A program made the position numbers and the translations under genes. DNA of 64,000 nt from Liolophura sinensis. Taxonomy: Eukaryota; Mollusca; Polyplacophora; Chitonida; Chitonidae. Every line of letters begins with the position of its first letter. The stretch's first letter is position 1. The notes beneath the pieces were generated by a model. The model ran no database searches, was not told the origin of the DNA, and saw only the letters and a list, made by a program, of their open reading frames with translations. The DNA is taken from the NCBI RefSeq assembly GCF_032854445.1, contig NC_088303.1, positions 26,513,265 through 26,577,264 on the forward strand, in the 5' to 3' direction. Positions 34,770-47,404 of the stretch are shown piece after piece.

Positions 34770-35310
34770 TCCACACATCCTACACAGCGCCATTGGAAGA
34801 TAAAATGTGGTAGTATCATCACGAGATACGGTATATAAAATTGCGTTTCTTTTGACACCGGTCTATAAAGCTTTCATAAAACCGCATGCATCATTCAGAC
34901 AAGACCACACAAGTGGGCCAGTTTGTTTTTCGCTCACTAGTTCATATCTGTTTCCGTGAGGTTTTGCAACATTGATATATGCTTGAAAATAACAGTAGAC
35001 CTAGATGCATTTTATGATGTGTTTGTACAGTTACAGATACGTTTGTGAAAAATGAATATGTGCAACACTCTAAACATGGAGAATCATGTGTAAGTCACTG
35101 TACCTGAATCAGCAAGCTCCGAGCATTCAAGGGCTGATAATCGTCCTCTGAGACAACCCCACCCAAGACCCTGATAGGACTAGACAGATGAAATATTTTA
35201 CAACCTTGACAAATAGCTTCTTTTTCTGACGTACATCCGCCCCTAGTTCCTGAAAAACCCAGAAATTTATAGCTCTAGAATGAAACTGTGAAACCAGTCC
35301 TTAAAAATGA
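34770..35310. other. No recognisable gene
   Basis: Nothing recognised before the SINE target duplication at 35311. Confidence 0.5.
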
Positions 35311-35318
35311 TACCACCC

Positions 35319-35322
<4 letters not shown>

Positions 35323-35353
<31 letters not shown>

Positions 35354-35604
35354 ATTGGTGTTTTACGCCGTACTCAAGAATATTTCACTTATACGACGGC
35401 GGCCAGCATTATGGTGGGTGGAAACCGGGCACAGCCCGGGGGAAACCCACGACCATCCGCAGGTTGCTGGCAGACCTTCCCACTTGCGGCCGGAGAGGAA
35501 GCCAGCATGAGCTGGACTTGAACTCACAGCGACCGCATTGGTGAGAGGCTCCTGGGTCATTACGCTGCGCTAGCGCGCTAACCGACTGAGCCACGGAGGC
35601 CCCC
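35323..35604 (-). mobile_element. SINE family A, near full length, with 12-bp target duplication
   Basis: The minus-strand copy has a head GGGGGCCTCCGTGGCTCAG, a B-box-like GTGAGTTCAAGTCC, a body with CCACCATAATGCTGG and a tail CGGCGTAAAACACCAATC, followed by a poly-A (seen as T at 35323-35352). TACCACCCAAGA flanks it at 35311-35322 and 35605-35616. The pure A tail and intact body suggest a young copy and a good family reference. Confidence 0.95.
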
Positions 35605-35616
35605 TACCACCCAAGA

Positions 35617-37735
35617 AGCAAAAATAGTAAAACTTACTGGGAACTACATTCGTTTGTGTATTTTGGCCAAGGACAAGACTGGTTGTGTCCTTCAGGCAAA
35701 GATGACGGTGCCCATTTACAGTGTAATTGTGTTTTTCTGTTAAGTGAACAATTTCTAAAAATCTAAAAAGTCACGAATACGATCAGCAGGAAAGTTAAAA
35801 CTGCCTACAAGTCCGATCGTTTGTGAATATTCTTGAATGTTACTCATTTTCACAGTTTGAGCTTAATTAGAGATTCGGTTGGTTGACATTTCCGCTGGTT
35901 TACATCTTGAGTTTGTTTATTTCCGCTTGTTTACAGCTTAACTTTGGTTTACTATTTGAGCAGGGAGTTACGTGTCTGAGCGCAGGTAAGTTTAGAAAAA
36001 AAAACTGCTAACGTCACCCATGGTTACCCTGCTTGCTTGTGTTTTTTAATAGTTCCGTTTGTACCTGAATATGCGCTGGACAGCAGAGTGCGCGAGTTAA
36101 CGTGAGGGTTTGCCGTACTGCTAATATTGTAAGCATTACTTTGTCACTAAGTTATACACTTTTTTACACCTTTGGTAATTAACATTAACACCTGTTTTCC
36201 CTATTGCCAGAGATGTTAAAATATTGCTCCTTCAACAACCAACAAAACTGCAACCAACAAAACTGTGATAGTTACAGCACAAAAAGAAGACCCCATGATG
36301 GTGATTGTAATTAACTTCTTTCGTAATTGCAGTTGTTTGTTTTTCTCTAACTAAGGGTTGTCAGGAGGTTAGACCTCATAAGCTCCCAGGGACAATTATG
36401 TTAACTGTATACTCCCATGTTAAACAAGAAAAGATCACCTAAAAACGATTATAATGTGTTTCAATGCATCTACAGACTGAGAAGAGGTGGGAATTCAAGT
36501 TTCAACACTATGTACAAAGCATTTGCTGTGAAAGCACGTTATACTTCCGCTTGTCGATTCTTTATGTATACATTAAAAAGGCCTTCGTCTGAATCTATTT
36601 ACTATGCAGCCTCAGACCACTGAAACGCCCTAATGTACACAAGGTTTGACAGCAAATTACTAGACTAAGACAAGCCACTAGCCAAATACCTCCCACAATG
36701 TCATACAATGATCAAGCTGAGACCATTTCAGTCTTATATAGCAATGAAAAGAAATCTCTGCAGAAAAATGCGAAAGCCTAGATCCTTTATTTCACACACA
36801 ACTATTTCAAATTTTCTTGACATCGTGTCCTAGGCCCATGGAAATACGTTCATCATTTTCACGAGTATAGTGGTACATTCCAAAAAACACAAGCGCAAAA
36901 CGTTTTAGTTTTTTTGTTGTTTTTTTTTTTGATGTTGTCAGATGAGGTTTCACACCTACCGCAGACACCGAGTAAGGCCTTTAGTACGTGGTTTATCGAC
37001 AGCACCAGGCTTCACATCTCAAGCATATGCATAGACTAGACATGTGGGAATCGGATAGGATTTAAAGCCGGAAGTTTGTAATACAACATTTAAACATGGA
37101 GAGTAACGCCAAAGAAGTGACGAAAGGTGATAGTTGGCAAATGATCACACATAACGGGCAAAATCCAGCCCCTTCTCAGTTTTCCTCAGTCTGGAAAAAG
37201 CCAGATATTGCCAAGTTCTCCTCTCACCCAGCGAGGTTTTCACCAAGATCACCTTGGAAGCCATGGAAAAACTGTTCATTGGATAGCAATGCGCATGCAT
37301 CTGATGTAATCCTGTAAAATGGGGTGAGTGAATGGGGGATATGCAAATCCCATGTCCAAGGAAGGGTCTGAACTTGCACCTCAGGACCAGTGACTGTTTA
37401 GTGTAGCATAAATTTTATCAACGCGATTAAATATTTTCGTTGGACTTACATGCGTTTATACCCTCGATCTAAAGAATTTTTCACTTATACTGCTTCTGCT
37501 TTGTTTGCTAGCAAGATCAAACCACCGCTCCTTTACATGTGTCTAACAAACCTCCTGGTGTGCGGCTACAGTGGAAACAGGGAGGGATGAGCACGAACAC
37601 ATCATTCGTGAAAAACCTTTTACCAACAGCGAGATGGACACGTTATACAACTGAGCCAGCGATGGTAGCTTGCGTAGTCACGGTAACCGACCATTGTTGA
37701 ATTTGTAATGTTGAGTGATATCAACTTCACACACT
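35617..37735. other. No recognisable gene
   Basis: No repeat or gene recognised. A T-rich run lies near 36911-36931, and a very degraded SINE family A-like phrase may occur at 37440-37495. Confidence 0.45.
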
Positions 37736-37739
37736 TTCC

Positions 37740-37905
37740 CTAAATAGTCACAGCCATCTTTCCAATCTTTCTTACAGGAACTGTAAAGAAGAATTCCCCA
37801 AGCGTCACAGAGGCTTTTATAAGCGAGATGTCTAAATAAGGTCGGTCTTGCCTCCCTAACCTTGCCAATTTACAGCTGGCCTCATTGTCTTGTGAAGTTA
37901 AGTAC
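37740..37905 (-). other. Possible terminal exon (unrecognised protein)
   Basis: Minus strand: CACTGTTTTTGTTTTCAG ends just before 37905 and is followed by an open frame of about 55 codons to a stop at 37740 (contains EASCKLARLGRQDRPYLDIS). Balanced composition and a good acceptor are the only evidence; no family is recognised. Confidence 0.22.
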
Positions 37906-38936
37906 CTGAAAACAAAAACAGTGATTGTGACGATAATTGAAATGTCAGTCTTTTTTACCCAGTGTTTCCGCTTCAAAGGTTTTCTTACTCAGCGAGGGTT
38001 CTGATACTATCAACAAGGATATTGTAAATTATATGTTTCAGAAGAACTGTGAATTCCTTCCATCATTCCACACTCGTCCATCGGGAACACTGGAGATTAT
38101 ATCTTCTTTGATTTCGTTCGAATTTGTGTCTCCCATTAAGTTCTTTTCCAGATGGTTAATACAGAAACAAATGAAAGTGTTGACGATTTAAGTCAGTAAT
38201 GGGTGTTTACCTGACTGAAGAATGTTTTCCTGGATGGTACCTCATCTTGGCTGAAAAGTAGTTTAGGTCATGGCAACTCATAAGACAACACAAAAGATAA
38301 GACATGCAATGCGTCTGGCCCATCAGAAAATTTTAACTCTTGTAAAACCCAATTTACCATGCATGTAAGCAGCATTTATAAAGAATAATGATACCTTGGC
38401 CCAGCTAATGGTACATCAGTGTAAGTTTGGCAGCTGCAAGTGTATAAATTAGAAAAACTGAGGATATCACATAGCAAATCAAAATCTTGTTCTTCCAGTG
38501 AGTCGAAGAGCTAACTAAATATAAAGTAAATGACGTAGGTGTTCAGACCTTTTTGAATAAATGAATATACTTGATGGGAAAGATGTCAATATGGCGGACT
38601 AAACCGAAGTGGTTGTTACATATAACTATAAAACTTCCACCTTGTTCTTCTTATCCTAGACTACTTGTACATCTGCCTTTTATTCAGTGACATACATATA
38701 CTTCTGTTGCTTTACTGCTGTCTACCCAAATAGTTCTAACACTTTTACGACCGCCCAGATGTCTTCCTTATACCGTATGGCGTAAGTAGGGTAACATCTT
38801 TTCCCATAGCACTCCAGCCAATTAGTGTTATGGTTTAGAAGCAATTGATCACTAATTCCTCAATGACATTATATTGCAGAAACAAGGCCTCAGCAGATGA
38901 GTACATACCGGGGCAGCATCTGTGACGAACACACCT

Positions 38937-39192
38937 AACCTGCCTTTGTGCTCCTCACATTCCCCCGAGTCCGGATTATTCGGAACATCGTTAAAACAAA
39001 ACGCTTATCAGACCGGATGTCATCATCCAAAACATCGTAAATACAGATGTTCAGTTTCCCCCGTGGACTGACATCAGCTGAGCCTCGTAAACTAATTAGA
39101 TAACTTTGTAATGTCATACTGAACCTTTGCATGTGAACACATGTAGACACTCGCTTGTACGGAGATGTGGTCTCTTTGAAGACCCCCAACAC
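38937..39192 (-). other. Open frame, unrecognised, possible exon
   Basis: An 85-codon minus frame (contains SPRGKLNICIYDVLDDD) ends near a GCAGGTTAGG donor-like sequence. No domain is recognised and no transcript evidence is available. Confidence 0.15.
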
Positions 39193-39358
39193 GATTGCTT
39201 CTCCAATTAGCTACTGTTTACCAGTGTATTTCTCAAGGATTTGACGTGTCATGTGCGCTGGTGAACCCCATCCATAATCCTGAATGATGTGAGATTACCG
39301 ACATATTCATAAGATCAATCAAATAAAAAAAAAACTAGACGAAAAAGGAGATGAATAA

Positions 39359-39470
39359 ATGGCTTACAGGTTTGCTACATGTAGGTGGATGTAATGTAAA
39401 ACAGCATAGCTTCCATGGCTTACAGCTTTGCTACATGTAGGTGGATGTAATGTAAAACAGTATAGCTTCC
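39359..39470. repeat. 56-bp tandem duplication
   Basis: Two units starting ATGGCTTACAGGTTTGCTAC (39359) and ATGGCTTACAGCTTTGCTAC (39415), differing at very few positions. Confidence 0.92.
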
Positions 39471-39589
39471 ATTGAAACCGCTTAATGTTTGTGGTATTTT
39501 GTTACCTGTAACGACATAATGGGCCATTCCTCAGTGGTACATACCCGCATATGACGGTACATTTTATGGTTCTATTCATGCCCACCTTC

Positions 39590-39710
39590 CGCTTCTTGCT
39601 GCAGGTTGACGTGTGGGAAAGTTCACTCCGGTGTCCTCCACTCATAAAACTTATTGCTATCGTATAAGTGAAAAAATCATGAATATGTCATTAAACAATA
39701 CTCAACTGGT
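39590..39710 (+). mobile_element. SINE family A, very old 3' fragment
   Basis: ATCGTATAAGTGAAAAAATC and ATGAATATGTCATTAAACAA follow the family A 3' region (TCGTATAAGTGAAATATTCT, then TGAGTACGGCGTAAAACA) with many changes. Confidence 0.4.
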
Positions 39711-40320
39711 GTTGACAGCCCAGCCCGCTCATTGATTTAGTCAATTTTCTGTTACATATGTTATCTTTTATTTTTTTGATGAACTTTTTCATCATGTGCG
39801 ATATACCACAGAGCGTTAACGGTAAGGTCCTAGACACGTAAGTGAGGTAACAGTATATTTCTTCACATCGATTTGACTAACCGACCGGAATTATGCGAGC
39901 CGTCCTAAAACAAATCAATAAGCCTGCAGGGTCCATTAAGAACATCATAATGTCATCGACCCTAACTAGAGTACGGAAGTGGTTTAATCGTGTCAATAAT
40001 TGCGCAGTGATGTGTTCATAGAGCGGTTTATCTGCTGTGCACAGACGTGTAGATCGCTAAGTACATCATACCACGTGCTTGGCTGCATGGGATAATCTTT
40101 AGTGCCCTAATTAGACAGCGGAATGAAGTTAATTAGCAATGTATCATTATGTCACATCAACTGACTGAACAAATGATTGGAAATGTAAATGATTTTCATG
40201 CATGAATGAAGAAGTGAGTGATTATCAAATCCCGAGAAAGAAGACTGAAGAAAGGATTTGCTGCTTTGACGGATTCTTGAATGATGATTGGTTGATTCAG
40301 TCATTCTCTAACTCCAAATC
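39711..40320. other. No recognisable gene
   Basis: Nothing recognised. Confidence 0.5.
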
Positions 40321-40321
40321 G

Positions 40322-40511
40322 TTATTTATTTATTTATTTGATTGATGTTTTACGCCGTACTCAAGAGTATTTCGCTTATGGTATTGTGGTAAGAGGAAAC
40401 TGGGCAGAACCCTGGGAAAACCCAGCAGGTTGCTGAAGGACTTTCCCACGTACGACCGGACAGGAAGCCAGCATGAGCTGGCGTGCTAACCACTTCTGCC
40501 ACGGAGGCCCC
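40322..40511 (-). mobile_element. SINE family A, internally deleted
   Basis: Minus strand: GGGGCCTCCGTGGCAGAAGT, then a deletion of most of the tRNA-like region, then CCAGCTCATGCTGGCTTCCT through GAGTACGGCGTAAAACATCA to an AAAT tail (seen as ATTTATTTATTT at 40325 on). Confidence 0.85.
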
Positions 40512-40589
40512 TATATATTGTAATTTGCCCGACTTGAGACTTTAATGGCAGAATACTTACGATAGATATGTAAGTTTTTCATACATATA

Positions 40590-40720
40590 AATTTATTTAT
40601 TCATGTTTTAATATGTTTTTTATTTGCTTGGTCTTCAATACCGTATTCTGAAGGATATGTCACTTATAATACATGGGATGGGTTTGTGGGTGCGTAAAGC
40701 CGGATAGGCTAGGTACATGT
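40590..40720 (-). mobile_element. SINE family A, very old fragment
   Basis: The + strand TTTGCTTGGTCTTCAATACC and GTATTCTGAAGGATATGTCA parallel the family A antisense TTTGATTGGTGTTTTACGCC and GTACTCAAGAATATTTCACT with many substitutions. Confidence 0.4.
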
Positions 40721-40828
40721 CAAATGGAGGTCTTTTTCTTCTTCGCCTTTTAATTTAAGAGTCACGGCAATACCAGTGGTCCAAAATAGAATAGCATTTA
40801 AACACATATCTCATAAAAGGTGAAAAGA

Positions 40829-41015
40829 GGTTTCCATGCCAACAGCCTGACGTTTGTTATCAGAATTTAACAAAAACACTCAACAAAGGACAAACAATCG
40901 TTATGAGTTCATAAGGGAATGAAACGTTTCCATGCCAACATTATGCTGTTTGCTATCACAACTTTACAGAAACGCTCAAGAAAAGACAAAGATTCGTTAG
41001 CAGTTCACACATTTG
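40829..41015. repeat. ~94-bp diverged tandem duplication
   Basis: GTTTCCATGCCAACAGCCTG (near 40831) and GTTTCCATGCCAACATTATG (near 40925) head two related units of about 94 bp, each with a TTTGTTATCA / TTTGCTATCA block and a CACTCAACAAAGGACAAA / CGCTCAAGAAAAGACAAA block. Confidence 0.75.
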
Positions 41016-41817
41016 AGATATTGACATTAGGCGGGATGGAAGCTTTCAAAAAATCAATGTTCAACAGCCAAAATAACATGCAGTAAAATCTGTGCGTGAA
41101 TAGAAAAAAAACACAACCAATCCCGTGATTACAGCCGAAAATAATGACGGACTTTAACTGATGAATCGATGTAGAAAAAATTACCCAAAATCTACGAAAT
41201 AAACTTCCTTTAATTTACTCTGAGCATCAGATGAAACGGATTTTGCCCAGGGTTAAGTAGTTACCATGGTAATGACAACCTGCGCTTGCGCTGAAGAATG
41301 AACTGCAAACCGGAAGGAAACGACAAGAATGGTGCCATCCAACAAGGTGTCCGCCTCAAATGCAGCCAGGGAAAAACACGTCCAAATGGCAATGAAAACG
41401 GAAATTACACAGTTGTTATCGATGTCTGTTTTTTATGTCAAGTCTTCACTTTGTTGATTTGAACTAAAGATAAATCTATCGTATTGAAAAAAGATTGATT
41501 GCATGAAAACAAGTTTATTGTTTTTTTGGTGGGGGTGGGGTGGGGGGGATTGCTGCCAATTATCGATTTCCTGCTGCATGTGTGCAAACTGACATGGCTG
41601 ACTTTATGTGGCCAATTCATTGTAGCCAGAACACGTCCCATTAAACTGATGTTCAAAATCTTAAAGTACAATCCCACATGAACATACTGATCACCGACAA
41701 ACTAAAGGGACTTGAAAAAGGGGGGCAATCATCAGGTTTCATACCTGTCGAAATCCTAGGTTAAGAGTGAAATGTCACTTCCGGCTTCTACAAATTCATT
41801 TAGGCGTTTAATTAATT
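41016..41817. other. No recognisable gene
   Basis: No domain recognised; a G-rich run GGTGGGGGTGGGGTGGGGGG occurs near 41529. Confidence 0.5.
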
Positions 41818-42060
41818 TCATAGTACGCCTTGAACATACCATGCATCTCTCTAACACCACTGAAAACTGTTGACTGCTTCTCTCTGCATGATTCCTAATT
41901 TCATACTTTGTATACTTTTTTAGTTCTTTTGTGGTTTGTGCAATACGTCGATTTAGGAATTGGTCTTGTAATTATTGACCTGGAACGTCCATATTTGTTG
42001 ACGGCTGGTATACGAATGTCTGTTTTTGACGCATAGATTTTCTTGTAACATCTATGTTGT
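41818..42060 (+). repeat. Repeat C copy 1 (probable retroelement 3' UTR)
   Basis: Shares CACTGAAAACTGTTGACTGC, AGTTCTTTTGTGGTTTGTGC, GAATTGGTCTTGTAATTATT and GGCTGGTATACGAATGTCTG-type blocks with copies at 46.1, 48.1 and 60.6 kb. All four copies lie on the + strand. Confidence 0.75.
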
Positions 42061-42280
42061 TGTAAAACTTTTACAGCCCATACACTCATGATGTGGGTGG
42101 AAATTTGTACAAAAACACTTATTTTTTCATCAGAATATTAAGGTTAGAATGGTTTTATTTTACACTGGTTATAAACTTGCGCTAAATCCAACGCTTATAA
42201 TGTTGACTGACATTTATACAGCAACATGAAATCTAAAGATTTTAAACCTTACATTAGGACATACTAACCTTAGGTGGAGT

Positions 42281-42430
42281 GCATGAAGGTTGGGTTGAGT
42301 TCATGAGGATTGGGTTGAGTACATGAAGGTTGGGTTGAGTGCATGAGGGTTGGGTTGAGTGCATGAGGGTTGGGTTGAGTGCATGAGGGTTGGGTTGAGT
42401 GCATGAGGGTTGGGTTGAGTGCATGAGTTG
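42281..42430. repeat. 20-bp G-rich array
   Basis: Seven and a half units of GCATGAGGGTTGGGTTGAGT in exact 20-bp register. The first three units carry substitutions; the next four (from 42341) are identical. Confidence 0.95.
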
Positions 42431-42615
42431 AATGAGGTTAATACAACAAAATGCCTGGCGTCAAATAAATAAATAGTTTACTCCAGATTTACATACCACA
42501 ATGTCTCATGCAAAATCCACTTAGGCTGAAAAAAAATCACCGGCATCCTACCGCATTTCCCTGTATGATGAAGCTCGCCATTATTTTTATTAACGCCGTT
42601 GCAGTCAATGAAAAT

Positions 42616-42854
42616 TCACTGACAAGCTTGTCTCTCACACGACTTTAGGTTTTGAGTTTTAGTCACATTTCTATCGATTTGAAAACGTAATTCTCTCGTT
42701 GTTTTCTTACAAGAGGGTTGAAAAAATATAGATACCCTTTCCTTTTCGTTATCACGGGGAGCAAGGACCCATACCACTGTATGAACAATATCGTCTAACG
42801 TGACAAGATACATCTTTCTGCTTAAACACACCTTAAATAGGATTGTCTGTGATT
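42616..42854 (-). other. Possible terminal exon (unrecognised protein)
   Basis: Minus strand: GGATATTTATTTTTCAG precedes 42854, followed by about 79 open codons to a stop at 42616 (contains SRKMYLVTLDDIVHTVVWVL). This is the most protein-like frame in the window outside mobile elements. I recognise no domain. It could equally be part of an old element. Confidence 0.25.
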
Positions 42855-42873
42855 CTGAAAAATAAATATCCAT

Positions 42874-44330
42874 ATATCACTATGGTCTTCCAAAACTAGA
42901 TAAAATATATCGATTCTGATAGCGTCTATTTTTCACCGTGACCTTAGCGACCGCACAGATATGCAAGCTTCGTGAAATCACGGTTGTGCATGTTCGCCGA
43001 AGTCTCTCCGCGGGGTGGTAAGGTCAAGGTCTCGTGGTCACAATCAGCCACCATAAAAGCACTGTTAATATTCTTACTTCATGTCAAGCAAAATTGTAAT
43101 TTTACTATCAGAGGTCATATATGAATGCCTAACAGTCTGAAAAGAAATAAAATGCACAGAGAAAAGATGTGGCTTGATACGAGTCTACTCTCGGTAGAGT
43201 AGAGAACTGTAGCGATCTTGTATACGATTAAATATCTCTTAAAAGTGACACTAACACTGACACCTTTAGACCTGATGATAAACGAATCAGTGTTGATGGA
43301 GCGGGAACACCTGGCCATCCCTAAACGGTGCCAAACACTTTACGTTGTGAAACTGGAAGTCCGACGGTACAGTGACAACTGGAGTGGGAGAGCAGATTGG
43401 AAATCACTTAGAGGGAGGCGCTTTGCAAGGGAAAAAGCTAAGTTTCCGTTCAGACGTGTAGTATGTGTCAAACTCGATCATCACTCCATTAAGTTAGATT
43501 CGTCTCAGAGAAAACCTGCCAGTAATGACGGCTTTGGCGTCTGGGCTCATTTGGAACTCGGTCACGTTCTCTGCTAGCTGAATGTTTACAGGATAAAACC
43601 CCCAAAACAGTCCTCTCGGTTTTCTTAAGGTTTCAGGTGAATGACAGATGTTGTAATAGCGATATCCATCACAGCCCAGCAGCTCTCCAGTTTTCAAGCT
43701 ATCACGGCTAGTATTTTTGCAGTTATTCGGTACAACGGAGACTGTAATTTTTCTAATTAAAGAAGAATGCTGTTTCTATTTTTTCATCTATTTTCACAGT
43801 TTGAACTCTAGAGATTTACACTTCAGTGTTGGCTCTAGTATTATGTTTTTTTTATCGCAGAGTGACATTCACCGGCGTCCTTCTAAAAAAGTTTTATGAA
43901 AGAGGAGAGTTCCGTCAAAATGTAATCGACTTCCAACACATTGACAGCAAACGCCAAATTGACAAATATTAACTTTGACAGCAAATTCAAGGGTGGTTTT
44001 TTTTTCACTTTTTTTGACCACCATCATCTCTATCTGAACTCGCTTATAAATAACGCAATGGTCACCTTGACTACGCTGTCACCCACAAGCCTACACACTG
44101 GACTGGTTCTTTGTCTCTTAGGTGGAGCTAAATATCTTCTGATATAGCAGGAGAAAAGGCGTGAATTCCTCTGGCATTCCCTTCTAACAGCAATTTAAAG
44201 TGCAACTATCCGCTAATGTAACATGCCTACTACATAAATCAAAATTTTCCTGTAGCATTCAGCAACAAAATGAACAAAATGAATGGCTGATGACGCCCGT
44301 AAAGCAATAGGTAAGAAGAATACATGTAGT
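42874..44330. other. No confident gene
   Basis: Two frames overlap on opposite strands (43218-43577 + and 43494-43697 -). Neither resembles a known family and at most one could be real. The minus frame ends near a CAG-GT site. Confidence 0.35.
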
Positions 44331-44345
44331 AACTATGGCGGAGCG

Positions 44346-44586
44346 GAGCTTGCGTGGGCCCAACGGCGCAATGGCCCAAGAGCCTCCCACCAGTACGGTC
44401 GCTGTGAGTTCAAGTCTATCTCACGCTTGCTTCCTCTCTGGTGAGAAGGTTTGCCAGCAACTTGCAGATGGCCTTGGGTTTTCCGCGGGCTCTGCTCGGT
44501 TTCCTCCAACCATAATGCTGGCCGCCGTCTTATAAGTGAAATATTCTTGAGTACGGCGTAAAACACCAATAAATCAATAAATAAAT
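44346..44586 (+). mobile_element. SINE family A with imperfect 15-bp target duplication
   Basis: The head is altered (GAGCTTGCGTGGGCCCAACG). From GGCGCAATGGCCCAAGAGCC on it follows the family, ending GTACGGCGTAAAACACCAAT plus AAATCAATAAATAAAT. Flanks AACTATGGCGGAGCG (44331-44345) and AACTACGACGGAGCG (44587-44601) match at 13 of 15 positions. Confidence 0.9.
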
Positions 44587-44601
44587 AACTACGACGGAGC
44601 G

Positions 44602-46080
44602 AAATGACCCGATTCTGTCGCCCAATAGCGACTTATGTTGATCTGTCTCTTCATAGCGTTGTCGCCTAAAGGATTTTTATGACGTCACTAATACTGATGT
44701 AAATTTTTTTGTTTTTGGAAGGAAAATGCGGAAAGATTTTTGTCTTGAATTAATAATGATAAATGTTCGCCATGTATAATATGTAAACGTTATACAGGGA
44801 GTTTGGAATGTTACCTTGCCAAGACAGTGAAATTTATCACCATACCATTCGTCCCCAAAACCAAATGTGGATTACCTACCATTTGTATTTCAGTTTGTAT
44901 AAAAATGAAATAACTCCTACAAATGATACAGAAAACGTCCATCTTTGTTGATATACGAATCTCTAGTTCGACGCATAGATATAGAAAAGAGGGGGAGTTA
45001 ACATGACATAATTTGTATGTACCCAGTTAGCACTTATGAAAATACACGACAAAGTAGCTTCTCCAAACCTAGCCTCCTCCCCACTTCCCCGCACCACATA
45101 AAGTGTTTAAAGGAAATGACATGGTTAATTTTCCACAACATGAGAAACAAGGCTTGTGTTGTAGTTATACAAGTCCATACACAGCTTGGTCCATTTAACT
45201 ACAAAACCTGTTGTAGACACCCATGTCTATTCTGGTGTTTACAACATTAACTGATGGTAGACCCGGAAGTCGAAATACCCCACATCAAAAATGCTCTCGT
45301 TCAAGGTCATCTTTAACATTGTTCAAGATGTGTCTTTGGCCGAGGAGAGGTTTTCGAATCACGCTCACTGGTCACTTTACCCATCACATTAATCACTTCT
45401 CCAGACCGATGATTAACGTTGTTAAGGCAGCCATGACAGATCTGCAGGAAATTTAAAACGAGGTGCTATCACATGACATTAATTCGGCCGATTTAATTAA
45501 CCAGTAAATGATTCCATCTGAGCCAGTGCAATAGAAGAAAACTGATACTCGATCAACAGCCAATCACAAATTAGCTTACTTTTGGCGTTCCTTAAAAACC
45601 CAATGAAATCAGGTTTAACGAGGCTGATCAAGCGTCTCCAAGGATATCAACGATAGCTGGGGAGAAAAAAGTTTACATCAGGCGGTACTTGATTAAATGT
45701 TTTAGTGCCATTCTTTTTAGAGATCCTCAAATCATACATTTAAACGTTTTAAACAAAAATTTCTCCAACTGCCAAAGTTGTTTTTAATAACAACTAATGT
45801 AACTGGTTTATTTCCACTGGATTGCCAAATTAAAAAATAGGCATCACTTGTGAGATTTATTTTATCTCCTAATTAAGGCTTACTCTGTTTAATTGAAGAT
45901 AATTAAACATTTCGCAGTCAACTCCTTTAATTAAATCTGTCTGTTTGAAGACATCCTTGTTTGTTTTACCCTGTCAAAGTGTTACACTGCTAACCATGGT
46001 GTTTGCACCAATCACGCCTCAAGGCTTTTATCTTTAAAGGCAATTAATTCTTAAAGGCAATTAATCTTCTCACCGTGGGA
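44602..46080. other. No recognisable gene
   Basis: No domain recognised. A short phrase near 44935-44985 (AACGTCCATCTTTGTTGATA) resembles the end of repeat C. Confidence 0.45.
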
Positions 46081-46084
46081 GCTG

Positions 46085-46395
46085 ACCAAAATCTGCGATC
46101 ATTCAGTCCGTCCTGCATTTATCGTCTTGAATAAGATGGCCACGTTGGATGTAAGAAGAGTTGCGAATCAAAGCGCAACTGAGATATATATACTTTGACT
46201 CTTGACAACTTACTTGCGTCTCTCTATACTTTCATAGTTCGTTCGTGATTCTCTCTTTACTTTCATAGTTCGTTCGTGGTTGGTGTTCAAACGTTGTTTT
46301 GGAAATTGGCGTCGTGCCATTAATGACCCTGAATGTGCATATTGGTTGACGGCTGGTAAACAAATGTCTGTTTATGCAAGTGTTGATGCCTAGTC
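46085..46395 (+). repeat. Repeat C copy 2
   Basis: Shares AATCAAAGCGCAACTGAGAT, TTGTTTTGGAAATTGGCGTC and GGTTGACGGCTGGTAAACAA blocks with the other copies. It contains its own local duplication (CTTTCATAGTTCGTTCGTG twice, near 46230 and 46260). Confidence 0.75.
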
Positions 46396-47400
46396 AAGCA
46401 CTTTTGTTTAACTTTATTTCAAAGTAAATGTCGCTTTTATGCAACGGTTTGACTCTAGACTATAGAGATGGCAGAACTGACGTTTACTTTAAGCATAGAT
46501 TAAAATGCCTTGTAACTGTAAAAACAAATCGGTCCTATTTTCTGGCTTAGCATTATAGAAACGACGTCAAAGGCATCATGTTGCTTACGACAGAAAAGAA
46601 CAAAACGAAATAGTCAATTCAACAGAAACATTAGTTTGTCTAGAAATGAACTGGGTGTATTAAGTCAAGATTTCATGTAAAATATATTTTTTAATTATCG
46701 ACAAGAAATGATACAGCATGATAGCTTTTAGCCATAAATTAAGCTCCATTCCAACTATCAACAGTTGTAGAAAATCTGAAGATTATTAGCATTCCATGAA
46801 TAGAGAATAGAGAGTTGGCCTCCAAATTTTAAGGTTTGTTTGAAAGTTAGCTGACCTTGCCAATAAGCTGTAGTAATATCACATGATGGTGAGATATCCC
46901 ATGCCAAGTGTCTGTGTCAGATGTGGCAGTTTGCGAAGCAGTGAAGTTTGTTAGGTCATCGCCTGAGTTAGAATGTGTTTACAGTCTAGCTATTAATGCC
47001 TTCTATTATTGTTGAAAGACCATAACCCACCATTCCACGTTTAACATGTTCTTTCTTTTAGTTTTCTTTAAAATTTTCATAATCGCTACCCAGATTGTGT
47101 GTAGTCACTGACATATAACATAAGTTCTGCACACCGATATGTGGAACGTCCATATTATTTTAAGGAAAATGTACCACAGTAGGCCTTTTTGCGGCGGTCT
47201 TCGGCAAAAAATTATCCGTCTAGGTTCTTGAATGAGGTACTGTAATAAATGCACGGACACCGAAAGTGTCTTTTCTCAGAGGCGTTAGTCTGAACAAAGT
47301 GTGGAAGAAAGTTTTCCTTCTACAACAGTGCGGTGTAACATTTTACTGTAATATCTATTCTGTGAAGATGAAACACATCAAACTCTTAAAACAAATTACA
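46396..47400. other. No recognisable gene
   Basis: Nothing recognised. Confidence 0.5.
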
Positions 47401-47404
47401 AACT

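Noticed and set aside
35530-35604. True tRNA gene in the SINE head
   Set aside because: A- and B-box-like motifs are too far apart and the cloverleaf is incomplete; it is the head of a SINE with a target duplication.
42281-42430. Interstitial telomere
   Set aside because: The unit is 20 bp with GCATGAG and is not TTAGGG; only the G-run spacing is similar.
43218-43697. Opposed frames 43218-43577 (+) and 43494-43697 (-)
   Set aside because: They overlap on opposite strands and neither matches a known family; insufficient to call a gene.
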